From: Enemella evansiae
Lineage (GTDB): Bacteria; Pseudomonadota; Alphaproteobacteria; Rhodobacterales; Rhodobacteraceae
Assembly (NCBI GenBank): GCA_017255395.1
Contig: JAFKDC010000010.1
Location: 62,001-126,000 of the forward strand
Length of the DNA stretch: 64,000 nt
Direction: 5' to 3'
Shown here: positions 8,439 through 16,207 of the stretch, in pieces
Layout: each line of letters opens with the position of its first letter
Numbering within the stretch: the first letter of the stretch is position 1
Translations under genes and position numbers: made by a program
Notes under the pieces: generated by a model
The model's input: only the letters and a program-made list of their open reading frames with translations
Databases searched by the model: none
Told to the model about the DNA's origin: nothing

Positions 8439-9292
8439 GCCACGTCCTCGCGGCCGCTCTCCACCAGACGCAGCACGTCTTCGCCATAGGTGTCCAGGAA
8501 GCGGCGGCGCACCCGCATGGAGCTGCGCAGCCAAACCGTGGTGAGGGCATTAAGGGCCTTGTCGTCGTCCGACACGGGCAGTTGCGTGACCTTGCCTTCT
8601 TCCCGGGCCAGCGATTTGCGCGCCTCGGAGGCCGAGCGCGCATTGCCGCCGTGCAGCCTCAAGACCACCTGCCGGCGCTCTGCCATCTCGCCGATCTTCG
8701 AGATCTCCGCGAGGTCCTTCAGCGTCACCGGGCGCGGCGCCTGCCGCAAAAGGCGCACTTCATCGGTCTCGAGCGCGCTGCCCGCGGCGATGATCCGCTC
8801 CACCTGACGCTTGGACAGGCCGAACTTTTCGGCGGTGGATGTGGTGAACGACACGATGTCGTTGACCAGATTTCCGGTATGCTGATTGCCGCGAAATCCA
8901 CCAAGCTTCATTTCCGGATGCATCTTCTCGTAGACCCGCTTGCGTTCCGCGAGGAAGACAGCTGTATCCAGGGCATTCATCTCGGCGCCGGCAAGATTGT
9001 CGTCGATCTCCATGAGCCGGGCCCAGTCGTCGGTGACATCGGTCCAGACCTTGGCCTCGACCTCCTCCCACCCCAGCGCCTTCGCCGCTGCGAGACGATG
9101 ACCGCCCGCGATCAGCACCAGCGAACCGTCCTTCTTCTGGCGAATGTGGATCGCGTCCTTCATGACCCCGGTCTCGCGGATCGAGGCGACCAGGCTTTCG
9201 ACGCCGGCCTTGCTCACATCGCGCAGGCGCCGGGAGGCGTCCACTTCGTCCACACGCACCCGCGTGCGCTTCATCAGTCTCGGTTCAGCCAT
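8435..9292 (-). CDS. ParB-like nuclease-domain protein of Mu-like phage
   Basis: A 285-residue protein with a ParB/Srx N-terminal domain. The conserved block LVLIAGGHRLAAAKALGWEE (about residues 59-78) is the ParB signature with the GxHR motif, now known in other families as a nucleotide-binding site. A KorB/ParB-type helix-turn-helix follows (TAEKFGLSKRQVERII, about 128-143). It lies directly upstream of MuA and overlaps it, an order also known from Rhodobacter Mu-like phages. Its job in the phage is not established; partition is unlikely for an integrated phage, and regulation or DNA processing is more likely. Confidence 0.85.
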   Translation of the reverse strand: MAEPRLMKRTRVRVDEVDASRRLRDVSKAGVESLVASIRETGVMKDAIHIRQKKDGSLVLIAGGHRLAAAKALGWEEVEAKVWTDVTDDWARLMEIDDNLAGAEMNALDTAVFLAERKRVYEKMHPEMKLGGFRGNQHTGNLVNDIVSFTTSTAEKFGLSKRQVERIIAAGSALETDEVRLLRQAPRPVTLKDLAEISKIGEMAERRQVVLRLHGGNARSASEARKSLAREEGKVTQLPVSDDDKALNALTTVWLRSSMRVRRRFLDTYGEDVLRLVESGREDVA

Positions 9293-9476
9293 TAGCGCGC
9301 ACCCCCATATCTTGAGTCGCGCTATGCCAATGCCGCGACCCATGGTATAATGGCGGCGCTGACGGGTGTTCAGAGCACCCGCCAGCACCTAGCGACCCCT
9401 TATGGTCACAGCACAAGGAGACGATCCCGGAGAGGTCGGCTGGAAGCTGACCCCGAATTGTCCGTCGCGCGCTCAT
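9285..9476 (-). CDS. Possible small phage protein (63 aa), unknown
   Basis: A 63-residue frame starting MSARRTIRGQLPADL that overlaps the stop of the 152-residue gene as ATGA and runs eight bases into the ParB-like start. The coupling pattern is the same as for other genes of this operon, which is why it is listed. It has several Cys and His residues but no recognised domain. Without it, 9293-9472 is an untranslated leader. Confidence 0.35.
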   Translation of the reverse strand: MSARRTIRGQLPADLSGIVSLCCDHKGSLGAGGCSEHPSAPPLYHGSRHWHSATQDMGVRANG

Positions 9477-9931
9477 GCCAGCAGGCCCACCGCGATCAGG
9501 ACCACCAAGAAGGTGACCCAGGCGCCGACGCATGCGATTGCATCGCCCCAAAGGCTGTCTTCAAGGCGCCGTTCAAAAGCGATCAGACGATCCCGGATCG
9601 CGCGGAGGGGAGGAACCCCGCGCGATCCGGGGTTCCGGGCGGGGCGCGCAGCCGCCCGGCGGTGACGGTCGTGGTCAGATCCGTGAGTGGTGTCGACCGT
9701 CACATGAACAAAGGGGGCCTCGGGCACCTCTTCCTCAAGCCGCAGCGCTTCCTTGAGCAGCAGCCGGGCATGGTTTCCCGTCAGGCGCTCCGCCTGCAGG
9801 ACCGCCGCAAAACTCGCCGGCTGCTCCGCCATCCGGATCAGTGTCAGCCCCAGCGCGATCCGCTGATCATCGGGCAGCATCGCCCCGACCTCGCGGGCGC
9901 GCCGGATCACATGGTCCTGGCTGATCAGCAT
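9473..9931 (-). CDS. Phage early protein with C-terminal membrane anchor, unknown
   Basis: A 152-residue protein. The N-terminal 75 residues are helical (MLISQDHVIRRAREVGAML), the middle is His- and Arg-rich, and the last 22 residues form a hydrophobic segment (GAWVTFLVVLIAVGLLA), so it is probably a tail-anchored inner-membrane protein. It is the first gene of the leftward unit containing parB-muA-muB. A membrane-anchored early phage protein could act in superinfection exclusion, but this is inference from topology only. Confidence 0.6.
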   Translation of the reverse strand: MLISQDHVIRRAREVGAMLPDDQRIALGLTLIRMAEQPASFAAVLQAERLTGNHARLLLKEALRLEEEVPEAPFVHVTVDTTHGSDHDRHRRAAARPARNPGSRGVPPLRAIRDRLIAFERRLEDSLWGDAIACVGAWVTFLVVLIAVGLLA

Positions 9932-10075
9932 GGAAACCTCCGAGGATGAAGTGTCGAAAAGGAAGGCCGGTACCAGGCCGCACGGGCGAGCAGGATCGAC
10001 GCACGGCCTGGCAGGCTCACGCGGGCGGTGGCAGCCGCCCGGCGGAGACGCATGTTGGGTATAGGTGGCAGAGCG

Positions 10076-10093
10076 CACACCAGATAAGGTGTG
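10076..10093. promoter_or_regulatory. Inverted repeat in divergent phage promoter region
   Basis: CACACC and GGTGTG flank a 6-base AGATAA spacer. The palindrome lies in the 258-bp region between the leftward gene starting at 9931 and the rightward gene starting at 10190, where early promoters are expected. It could be an operator for the repressor or Ner-like protein. A second palindrome (CCGGAGGG/CCCTCCGG, 10120-10145) follows and may be a hairpin in the rightward leader. Confidence 0.35.
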
Positions 10094-10189
10094 ATCAGAC
10101 TCACGATTGACTTGCGGAACCGGAGGGCCTTGGCCCGCCCTCCGGCACCTGCACCCCCTTCTGACGAAACCAGAAAAGGATGGTTCGAA

Positions 10190-10453
10190 ATGAGTGTAGA
10201 CGCGACGATGCAACAGCGCCTCGCTGACATGGAGCGGAAATGGCTTGAGAAGCTCGTGGGAGAAACCAACCACATCCGCCTAGAAGGCTTCCGCGACGAA
10301 GCGGCCATGTTGATAGTGATGCGCGCGTTGCTCGAAGAATTGTCGCTCGAGCAGCGCGCATCCATCTCAGATCGCGCCTCAGATGCAGCGCAAAGCCGCT
10401 CTGGCGACCTGAAGGCGAAAGTCGCAGAGGTCCTAGGCAATCTCGGGATATGA
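10190..10453 (+). CDS. Small helical protein of unknown function, opposite-strand cargo gene
   Basis: An 87-residue, fully helical, charged protein starting MSVDATMQQRLADMERKW. It runs against the direction of the phage early genes and has lower GC than its surroundings, both signs of an acquired cargo gene. No family is recognised. The start at 10190 is preferred because upstream codons look like leader sequence; a frame open from 10091 crosses a hairpin. It may be co-expressed with the next rightward gene. Confidence 0.5.
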   Translation: MSVDATMQQRLADMERKWLEKLVGETNHIRLEGFRDEAAMLIVMRALLEELSLEQRASISDRASDAAQSRSGDLKAKVAEVLGNLGI

Positions 10454-10633
10454 TAGCCACCGCAGGCCGTGGCGCTAAACCCGGACTGCGCGACACCAGC
10501 ACCCCCTAAACTGGTCCACCCGGCCTTTTCGTCGCGAATCAATCCAGTTTGGGTTTGGCGGTGACGGGAAGTGTATCCAGCACTCCCCGCCACCTGAGCC
10601 CCTGCGTTAACAGCCAACACAAGGACTGTTCGA

Positions 10634-11146
10634 ATGACCTTATCTACCATCACTGCCCTCATCGGTGCCGGCAGCAACCTCGCTGGCATGACCAAGACGG
10701 CCACGGAGGTTACTCAGAACCTCCGAGCGCTCCTCGCAAAGCCCAATCCCGACACCGAGGCTACTGACCGCCTCGTTTCCGATCTTCTGGAACGATTGAT
10801 CGCGCTGCAGTCTGAGCAACTGGCGATGCAGGGCGCGATGCTGGAGCTGCGAGAGGAACAGCGTCGCATCGACCGCTTTACGGCCAATGCTGATCGATAT
10901 GCGCTGAAACGCACGGAACAGGGCTCGCTCGTTCGCGAACTGAAGGCATCGCATGCCGCCGGCGATCCCATTCACTGCGTGTGCGCAGAGTGCTACGAGA
11001 AAAAGATCATATCTTTCCTGCAGCTTGCTGGGCACAACACCTTCAGATGTGGAAACTGTGACGGGATCGTCTACATGGACGACGGGCGCGGAAGTGGCAT
11101 CATGGTGGCCCCCGCCCGAAACACTAAGTTCGACGGCTTCATCTGA
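10634..11146 (+). CDS. Unknown protein with helical N-terminus and C-terminal zinc ribbon, phage cargo
   Basis: A 170-residue protein. Residues 1-25 are weakly hydrophobic (MTLSTITALIGAGSNLAG), 35-100 form a coiled-coil-like helix with many Glu, Gln and Arg, and the C-terminal 65 residues hold two Cys pairs, CAEC and CGNC, about 26 residues apart, typical of a zinc ribbon. It is transcribed against the early operon and has a hairpin with CCCGC/GCGGG arms just after its stop. I do not recognise the family. Its location between the lysogeny control region and the transposition genes suggests expression in the lysogen, as for phage cargo genes that change host traits. Confidence 0.7.
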   Translation: MTLSTITALIGAGSNLAGMTKTATEVTQNLRALLAKPNPDTEATDRLVSDLLERLIALQSEQLAMQGAMLELREEQRRIDRFTANADRYALKRTEQGSLVRELKASHAAGDPIHCVCAECYEKKIISFLQLAGHNTFRCGNCDGIVYMDDGRGSGIMVAPARNTKFDGFI

Positions 11147-11235
11147 AACCCGCCCGCAATCTCGCGGGCCACGCGTCCACGAGGACTTGCCTTTCGTAGC
11201 AGGGTACTCTGCATCGCTGTTATGGGAACGCGCCA

Positions 11236-11394
11236 TCACAGCACCCCGATCAGCTTGAAGATCACGACCCAGATCCACACGCCCACAAAGGACGCTGGCA
11301 GGATCCACCAGGAACGCGCCTGGAAACGGCCGCGGGCGCGCGATGCGCGACGGGCATTCAGGAACACGGCGAGAGGTTGAGCGGGTTGGGACAT
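11236..11394 (-). CDS. Small single-pass membrane protein, phage
   Basis: A 52-residue protein with a basic N-terminus (FLNARRASRARGRF) and one hydrophobic helix (WWILPASFVGVWIWVVIFKL), ending GVL. Its ATG overlaps the stop of the Ner-like gene as ATGA, so it is probably translated by coupling. The function is unknown; small membrane proteins at this place in phages often act in exclusion or host interference. Confidence 0.5.
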   Translation of the reverse strand: MSQPAQPLAVFLNARRASRARGRFQARSWWILPASFVGVWIWVVIFKLIGVL

Positions 11395-11642
11395 CACGCG
11401 GCCTCCTTCTTCGATTTCGAGGGGCGGGGAATGTCCGAAGGCCAGGCGAGGTCGTCGGGCCAGTTGTCCGAGAACCATTGAAACGCCTTCGTCAGCGTCT
11501 TCGCATTGCAGCCCAGCCCGGCACGCAATCGCGTGAACAGCCGTGCGTGCGTGCCGGTGATCCAGTTCGAAATCGTCTGCTCGGAACGGTCGACGTGCAG
11601 CGCGTAACGCTCCGCCAACGTGACAAGGTCTTCCGTGGTCAT
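11394..11642 (-). CDS. Ner/Cro-like phage DNA-binding regulator
   Basis: An 82-residue protein starting MTTEDLVTLAERYALHVD. Segment EQTISNWITGTHARLFTRL (about residues 20-38) fits a helix-turn-helix. It is the first leftward gene after the repressor and is transcribed divergently from it, the position of ner in Mu, whose product switches off early transcription and the repressor promoter. An alternative TTG start at 11660 would add six residues. The exact family is not certain because the protein is larger and more divergent than Mu Ner. Confidence 0.6.
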   Translation of the reverse strand: MTTEDLVTLAERYALHVDRSEQTISNWITGTHARLFTRLRAGLGCNAKTLTKAFQWFSDNWPDDLAWPSDIPRPSKSKKEAA

Positions 11643-11660
11643 TTGCTCGTCCTCGCGCAA

Positions 11661-11696
11661 TGGATATTTGCACTATTTACTAAATGGATAAATCCA
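11661..11696. promoter_or_regulatory. Operator-like repeats between the ner-like gene and the repressor
   Basis: The AT-rich divergent region holds the perfect palindrome TGGATAAATCCA at 11685-11696 and a related TGGATATTTGCA at 11661-11672. Such repeated sites between a repressor and a Cro/Ner gene are the usual operators controlling lysis against lysogeny. The binding protein (repressor, Ner-like or both) cannot be decided from sequence. Confidence 0.5.
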
Positions 11697-11777
11697 CTGT
11701 TAGGGTGACGCAAGGATTTTTTTGATTGTCACGAAACTGAATTTGCAACGGCGGCGCGGTTAGTGCATTTTTCCACC

Positions 11778-12455
11778 ATGGAACAACAGCAGTTCATGCA
11801 GCTCGTGGAGGAACGAAGGGCCGAGCTTGGCCTTTCAATGGCCGCGCTATCGCAGCAAGCCTTTGGAAACGGGAAACTAACTGCTGTTCAGGATCTTAAG
11901 CGCGGAGCATCGCCGAGCTTGGATAGGATCAGCAAACTCTGCAAGGCGCTCGGATTGGAGTTCTATATCGGTCCGCCTAGGGAAGATTCGTCGCCTTCGA
12001 AGCAGGTCAGCCAAGAAGAGTTCGCGACCGTTGCCTTGTTCGATGCACATCTGTCAGCCGGTGATGGTCATTCGAACCACAACGACTTGATACTGGGCTT
12101 TCTTGCGTTCCGGCGCGACTGGCTGAGACGGCTCGGTGTCTCGCCCAGCGACGCGGTACTAGCGCGGGCGAAAGGTGACAGCATGCAACCGACGATCTGG
12201 GATAAGGACCTGGTGCTAATCGATACCACACGCAAAGAGGTTCCGATCAGATCAAGCGCCACCGGTCGAAGACGAAGCCCTGTGTACGCGCTACTTGAAG
12301 ATGGAGCAGCTCGTCTAAAGCGAATCGAGAGGCCATCTGAGGAGCAAGTCATGCTCATCTCGGACAACCCAGATTTCCCGCCAGAACTCTGTCACCCCAA
12401 AGACGTTTCGATTATCGGGAAGGTGCTTTGGTGGGGGCACACTAGTCAGGATTAA
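11778..12455 (+). CDS. Phage repressor, HTH plus S24 (LexA-type) self-cleaving peptidase
   Basis: A 225-residue repressor. Residues about 8-60 form an XRE-like DNA-binding domain (ELGLSMAALSQQAFGNGKLT). The C-terminal half is a peptidase S24 domain: the nucleophile serine is in AKGDSMQPTIWDKDLVLID and the general-base lysine in DGAARLKRIER. Repressors of this type cleave themselves when stimulated by RecA filaments, linking induction to DNA damage. It is divergent from the Ner-like gene, as c is from ner in Mu. ATG 11778 is chosen over 11763 because the domain starts there. Confidence 0.9.
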   Translation: MEQQQFMQLVEERRAELGLSMAALSQQAFGNGKLTAVQDLKRGASPSLDRISKLCKALGLEFYIGPPREDSSPSKQVSQEEFATVALFDAHLSAGDGHSNHNDLILGFLAFRRDWLRRLGVSPSDAVLARAKGDSMQPTIWDKDLVLIDTTRKEVPIRSSATGRRRSPVYALLEDGAARLKRIERPSEEQVMLISDNPDFPPELCHPKDVSIIGKVLWWGHTSQD

Positions 12456-12457
12456 TC

Positions 12458-13039
12458 ATGAAAACCATCTTCTTGACCGCCGCCACGGTCCTGGCAACAA
12501 CACCCGTTCGTGGAGAAATCCTGACGCTGACAGAAGGTAGGGACTTCGACCTGCTTTCTACGGCGCTACGGGAGCAAATGCTCGAGCCTGAAAGCATGGA
12601 ATTGTCGGACGTGTTCTCGGCCCCTGACCTCACCTCAGATACCTCTATTACTTACATTTGCGGAGAGGTCAGATCGCATGACCGGACTCGAGGTTATAGT
12701 AATGCGGCGCCCTTCTTAGTCATGATCGCCAATGAACCCATGTCTGGTGCGCGCAGCGTCCAGGTTGCGCGCATCGGCTCAACCCCCTTCGACCGGCAGG
12801 TAACACTTGATCTATGCGAGACCCACTTCCAACGCACCCGTGATCTGGGTCAGGCAAAGCCTAGTCTTGTTGAGGCGATCAAAGGTCACAGCTCCGCTGA
12901 GTTCCTGTGCTCCATGCAGCTGGATGTCCCAGCATCTTGCGACCGGCAAGAGACCTTTGAAAGCCAACTGATCTCCGGTGGGTGGTGTATCTCCGGCTTT
13001 GACAGTGTCGGATGGGTGAAATGCACAGCGGAGAACTGA
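12458..13039 (+). CDS. Secreted/periplasmic protein of unknown function, phage-end cargo gene
   Basis: A 193-residue protein with a signal peptide (MKTIFLTAATVLATTPVRGE, cut near residue 19) and five or more Cys residues in the mature part, suggesting disulfide bonds in the periplasm. It begins two bases after the repressor stop and is therefore probably co-transcribed with the repressor in the lysogen. This is the classic place for a lysogenic-conversion gene. No family is recognised. Its base composition (AT-richer than the host) agrees with foreign origin. Confidence 0.65.
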   Translation: MKTIFLTAATVLATTPVRGEILTLTEGRDFDLLSTALREQMLEPESMELSDVFSAPDLTSDTSITYICGEVRSHDRTRGYSNAAPFLVMIANEPMSGARSVQVARIGSTPFDRQVTLDLCETHFQRTRDLGQAKPSLVEAIKGHSSAEFLCSMQLDVPASCDRQETFESQLISGGWCISGFDSVGWVKCTAEN

Positions 13040-13058
13040 GCTCCGCCTCGAAAATCGT

Positions 13059-13190
13059 TTGCATGTTCGGCTTGTGATCGACGCGCCGCGCGAGACCCTC
13101 AACGCTTTGTTTCGGCGCGATTTTCTCGAACATGCAACTGAAAATCAGAACATGCGGCCTCAGTTGCATGTTCCCATTTTTCAGTTGCAC
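13059..13190. repeat. Cluster of repeated transposase end-binding-like sites at the phage left end
   Basis: Five copies of a motif close to TTTTCAGTTGCATGTTC lie here in both orientations: 13059-13070 (+, partial), 13128-13144 (-), 13148-13157 (-, partial), 13161-13173 (+) and 13177-13190 (+, last bases diverged). Multiple, unevenly spaced and inverted sites next to the end match the arrangement of MuA-binding L sites in Mu. Identity with the sites recognised by this MuA is inferred. Confidence 0.6.
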
Positions 13191-13228
13191 CTTCGCTGCG
13201 TCCGAATATTGCCCCAAACCCTTTATGG

Positions 13229-13440
13229 ACAACGCGTTTTCGTTCTGACATCTGGATTTGCAGTGCCAGCCGCGACGACCCATCAAGCCCCGTTTTCGGC
13301 TCTACTGCATGACAAAGGGCTCATGGCGTCCGACGTCTTAAGCAGGCGCTTATTGTCCTTGTTTCATTGGCCCATCCGGCTTCTTCCAGCCTCTCCCGGA
13401 CTCTTCCGGCTTCACTGCAGAAAGGTGTGTCAGAGAACAG
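13229..13440 (+). repeat. Degenerate 212-bp repeat, copy 1 (insertion-sequence remnant)
   Basis: This stretch aligns over its full length with 31207-31419 in the same orientation, by eye at roughly four bases in five, starting at ACAACGCGTTTTCG and ending at GTCAGAGAACAG. It is probably the end of an old transposable element whose body has been lost or displaced by the phage. On the minus strand both copies keep a similar frame (AVKPEESGRGWKKPD here, AVKPEETGRGCKKPD there), but neither has a convincing start. Confidence 0.65.
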
Positions 13441-13542
13441 CAGACCCCGCATGCATCGCGATCTTTTGGATGAAGGGCCATCAGACTGGGCGGCACCGAA
13501 CAGCGCGCCCCCTCTCGGCAGATTGCTTTGCAATCGCCTGAC

Positions 13543-13689
13543 GGGCAGCGGACGAAAGAGAACACGCTGGTCGCTCGCCGCAAGCGCCGTTTCAAGCGCA
13601 CGACCGACAGTGAGCATGCATGGCCTGTCGCCGGGCAATCCCGTCAGCAGGCTGACAAGCCCATCGCCAGATATATCGACGGGTTCTGA
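13543..13689 (+). pseudogene. IS3-family transposase (orfB) fragment
   Basis: In this frame the translation contains ARRKRRFKRTTDSEHAWPVA, which matches the segment just before the integrase core of IS3-family OrfB proteins, including the typical RRxRxTTDSxHxxPVA pattern. The frame stops at TGA 13687 and the integrase core is absent. It is a short relic next to the 212-bp repeat, so this zone has collected several elements. Confidence 0.55.
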
Positions 13690-14130
13690 ACCCAGTCAGA
13701 CGGCATTCATCGCTCGGCTTCCAGAGCCCCGTCATCTGCGAGCGCAAGGCCCGCGAAGTGAGATAAACGCTCTCCACAAAAAAAACGGGCGAGTCCAGTG
13801 CCGCAAGGACGGCTTCTTTGCCGAGACCGACAGGGGCAATTGCCTTCCGGTCGAGGGGCGTTTCCACACGGCCCTGAAAAAGGCGGAGTAGGGGCGTCCC
13901 GGACGGACCGCTCGGTTGCGTGCGGCCCCCGAAGACATGTCCCGGGTCCGCAGGGGCCCGGGCACGCACCGGCCGGTGCGTGCCGCCTGATGACGCCGCG
14001 CGCAGCCGATGCAAAGCGCCGTCGCGCTGCCCGTCAAGGGCACGTGGAGGCTGCCTGTCGAGGGATAGAGGCCTTGTCGGGGCCTGCGGGCCTTCCTGCC
14101 GATGGTCTGTCCGGTCCTGTTCCCGGCGGA
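13690..14130. other. Non-coding stretch between IS relics and pmtA
   Basis: No frame here has a ribosome site with a recognisable product. It may hold more decayed transposon DNA and the 3' end of the phospholipid operon transcript. I see no tRNA and no strong terminator. Confidence 0.4.
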
Positions 14131-14754
14131 TCAGCGTTCCGCCTTTTGCAGCACAAGGAAGGTCATCATGCCGATGGGGGGCAGCGGCCTCGTCTCTGCA
14201 ACTTCGAGGTCCGGCTGTTGCAACACGGTGGCAATGTCGAAATCCGAATGCCAGCCCAGCAGGTTCGCGAAGGGCGCAAAGAACCGTTCGATCCGCGCCA
14301 GCGTGCCAGTCTCCTGCGCGAAATGATTGGTGATGACGACCTTGCCGCCGGGTTTGCAGACCCGCGCAATCTCGGCCATCACGCGCTCGGGTTCCGGCAC
14401 AACCGAGATGATGTGCATCGCGGCGACAGAATCGAAGTGATTGTCCGGGAAATCGAGGGACCGCGCATCCATCTGTCGGAGGTGGCGGACATGCCCCAGC
14501 GCGTGGCGCTCGACCTTTTCCCGCGCCTTGCCCAGCATATCTTCGCTGAAATCGATACCCGTCACGGACAGGTCCGGACGGTAGTTGCGCAGCGCAAGGC
14601 CGGTCCCGACACCGACTTCCAGAACGCTCGTTCCGCTTTGTCCATTGATGTAATCGACCGCCGCGCGCCGTCCGGCATTTGTGATCGCGCCGAAAGTCAG
14701 GTCGTAGACGGGCGCCCACCGCGCGTAAGAGGTCTTGATTGCGCTGAGTTCCAT
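14131..14754 (-). CDS. pmtA: Phosphatidylethanolamine N-methyltransferase (Rhodobacter-type PmtA)
   Basis: A 207-residue SAM-dependent methyltransferase. Motif I is VLEVGVGTGLALRNY (about residue 44), followed by VTGIDFSEDML and the motif HIISVVPEPERVMAEIARV. It methylates phosphatidylethanolamine three times to phosphatidylcholine at the membrane. The protein is soluble-looking, like PmtA of Rhodobacter sphaeroides. It is the last gene of psd-pssA-pmtA, an operon that goes from CDP-diacylglycerol and serine to PE and then to PC. Five bases separate it from pssA. Confidence 0.88.
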   Translation of the reverse strand: MELSAIKTSYARWAPVYDLTFGAITNAGRRAAVDYINGQSGTSVLEVGVGTGLALRNYRPDLSVTGIDFSEDMLGKAREKVERHALGHVRHLRQMDARSLDFPDNHFDSVAAMHIISVVPEPERVMAEIARVCKPGGKVVITNHFAQETGTLARIERFFAPFANLLGWHSDFDIATVLQQPDLEVAETRPLPPIGMMTFLVLQKAER

Positions 14755-14758
14755 CTCG

Positions 14759-15511
14759 TTAGTCCTTTGGGTTGCGTGATTTGCGGGCGGACCGGAACGC
14801 CCAGATCAGGCTGCAGATGTAGGCACATGTCATCAGCGCCAGGGTAGCCCAGAGATATGTCAGTAATGCTGCGGCCATGAGCCCCGCGCCCAGAAGGAAA
14901 AACTTGGCGTTTCCTCGGTCGATTGTCAGCTGCTTGAAGGCATAGGTCGGGACGCGGCTGATCATCAGAAGGCCGACCAGAAAGACATGGCCCGCGATGA
15001 GGGCGGGCGCGGGCAAGGGAAGATCGGAGAAGAGGAACGAGATAAACATGGGCAGCATCACGAGGACGGCGCCCGCCGGCGAAGGGACGCCGACAAAGTA
15101 ATCCGATCCGGGGCCTTCCTTCTCCAGCCGGCTGTCGACGTTGAACCGGGCCAGCCGCAGGACGCAGCAAATGGAATAGCTCAGGACAGCGATCCAGCCG
15201 AGGCTTTGAAAGTCCTGCAGCGCCCATTGGTAGATGATCAGGGCAGGGGCCACGCCGAAGTTCAGGAAATCCGCGAGGGAATCCAGTTCCGCACCGATGG
15301 GCGACTCGCTTTTTGTCAGGCGCGCGATCCGCCCGTCCAGACCGTCCAGAAGGCAGGCCACCAGAACCAGGCGCACGGCCAGTTCGAAATCGCCTTCGTA
15401 GCCAAAGCGTATGGCGGACAGGCCGGCGCAAATGGCCGAGATGGTCACCAGGTTCGGCAACAGCTGCAGGACGTTGATTTTCCGCTTCTTGTCGGGCGTG
15501 GTGTCAGGCAT
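14759..15511 (-). CDS. pssA: CDP-diacylglycerol--serine O-phosphatidyltransferase
   Basis: A 250-residue inner-membrane enzyme joining CDP-diacylglycerol and L-serine to phosphatidylserine. The CDP-alcohol phosphotransferase signature is intact: DGRIARL, then eight residues after AR to G, then AELDSLAD, giving the DGxxAR...G...D...D pattern near residues 73-95. Several hydrophobic helices follow, as expected for the type-II (membrane) PssA. It is the middle gene of the operon; the psd stop lies four bases before its start. Confidence 0.92.
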   Translation of the reverse strand: MPDTTPDKKRKINVLQLLPNLVTISAICAGLSAIRFGYEGDFELAVRLVLVACLLDGLDGRIARLTKSESPIGAELDSLADFLNFGVAPALIIYQWALQDFQSLGWIAVLSYSICCVLRLARFNVDSRLEKEGPGSDYFVGVPSPAGAVLVMLPMFISFLFSDLPLPAPALIAGHVFLVGLLMISRVPTYAFKQLTIDRGNAKFFLLGAGLMAAALLTYLWATLALMTCAYICSLIWAFRSARKSRNPKD

Positions 15512-15514
15512 GCG

Positions 15515-16207
15515 TCAATCTGTTCGCGCAACGCGTGCGGGCTCGTCCGAGGTCAGATCCGCAAGGACCGTCTCGCCCGCGACCATGGTCTGCCCCAAAG
15601 AGACCAGCGGCGGCACGCCATCCGGCAGATAGACGTCCAGCCGCGAGCCGAAGCGGATCAGGCCAAACCGTTCGCCGGTTGCCAGGCTGTCGCCCTGCGC
15701 GGAAAAGCAGACGATCCGCCGCGCGACCAGCCCCGCGATCTGGACCACGGCGATCTGCCGCCCGTCCGCCATGGCGATGCACAGGCTGTTGCGCTCGTTG
15801 TCGGCGCTGGCCTTGTCCAGAGAGGCATTGAAAAACTTGCCGGGCCGATAGGCGATGGCCGAGATCCGGCCCGCTACGGGGGCGCGGTTCACGTGGCAGT
15901 TGAAGACGCTCATGAACACGCTGACGCGGGTCAGCGGCTGATCGGTCATGCCCAGTTCCGACGGCGGCACGGCCTTCTCGATCAGCGACACCACGCCATC
16001 GGCGGGACTGACGATCAGGCCCTCGCGGATCGGGGTCGCTCGGGCCGGGTCACGGAAGAAGTAGTAGCACCAGATCGTCAGTCCGACGCCCAGCCATCCC
16101 AGCACGGAAGAAAGCAGGAAGAGCACCGCTGTGACAGCCGCAAAGATAGCCACAAACCGCCGCCCTTCCGGGTGCATCGGCTTGAGGAACGTGTCGCGCA
16201 TTTTCAT
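15515..16207 (-). CDS. psd: Phosphatidylserine decarboxylase proenzyme (short PSD-A type)
   Basis: A 230-residue pyruvoyl enzyme that converts phosphatidylserine to phosphatidylethanolamine. Two N-terminal membrane segments are present (residues about 17-50). The family block [20 protein letters not shown] is near residue 96, and the self-cleavage GS site is in [15 protein letters not shown], where the serine becomes the pyruvoyl group. Length matches the short form found in alphaproteobacteria. It is first in the operon; the 265 bases upstream (16208-16472) hold no gene and probably contain the promoter. Confidence 0.93.
   Translation of the reverse strand: MKMRDTFLKPMHPEGRRFVAIFAAVTAVLFLLSSVLGWLGVGLTIWCYYFFRDPARATPIREGLIVSPADGVVSLIEKAVPPSELGMTDQPLTRVSVFMSVFNCHVNRAPVAGRISAIAYRPGKFFNASLDKASADNERNSLCIAMADGRQIAVVQIAGLVARRIVCFSAQGDSLATGERFGLIRFGSRLDVYLPDGVPPLVSLGQTMVAGETVLADLTSDEPARVARTD

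Larger units (their letters stand above)
1..13231. mobile_element. Mu-like transposable prophage, left (early) end; continues beyond the window start
   Basis: The block holds a MuA-type DDE transposase, a MuB-type ATPase, a GemA/gp16 protein, a Mor activator, an S24 repressor, a Ner-like protein, an HU protein and lysis genes in the order known for Mu-like phages. Early genes read leftward, so the phage left end lies near 13.2 kb. Repeated motifs resembling transposase binding sites fill 13059-13190. The proposed terminal CA at 13230-13231 is inferred from those motifs and from homology to the repeat at 31207 resuming at about 13229. Structural genes and the other end lie outside the window. 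Confidence 0.88.

Noticed and set aside
8435-9292. ParB-like phage protein as part of a plasmid partition system
   Set aside because: There is no ParA gene and no centromere-like repeat; position beside muA fits the Mu-like phage type instead.
13592-14719. A 375-codon minus-strand frame overlapping pmtA
   Set aside because: It is out of frame with the methyltransferase and shows no motif of its own; pmtA has a clear SAM motif and a good start.
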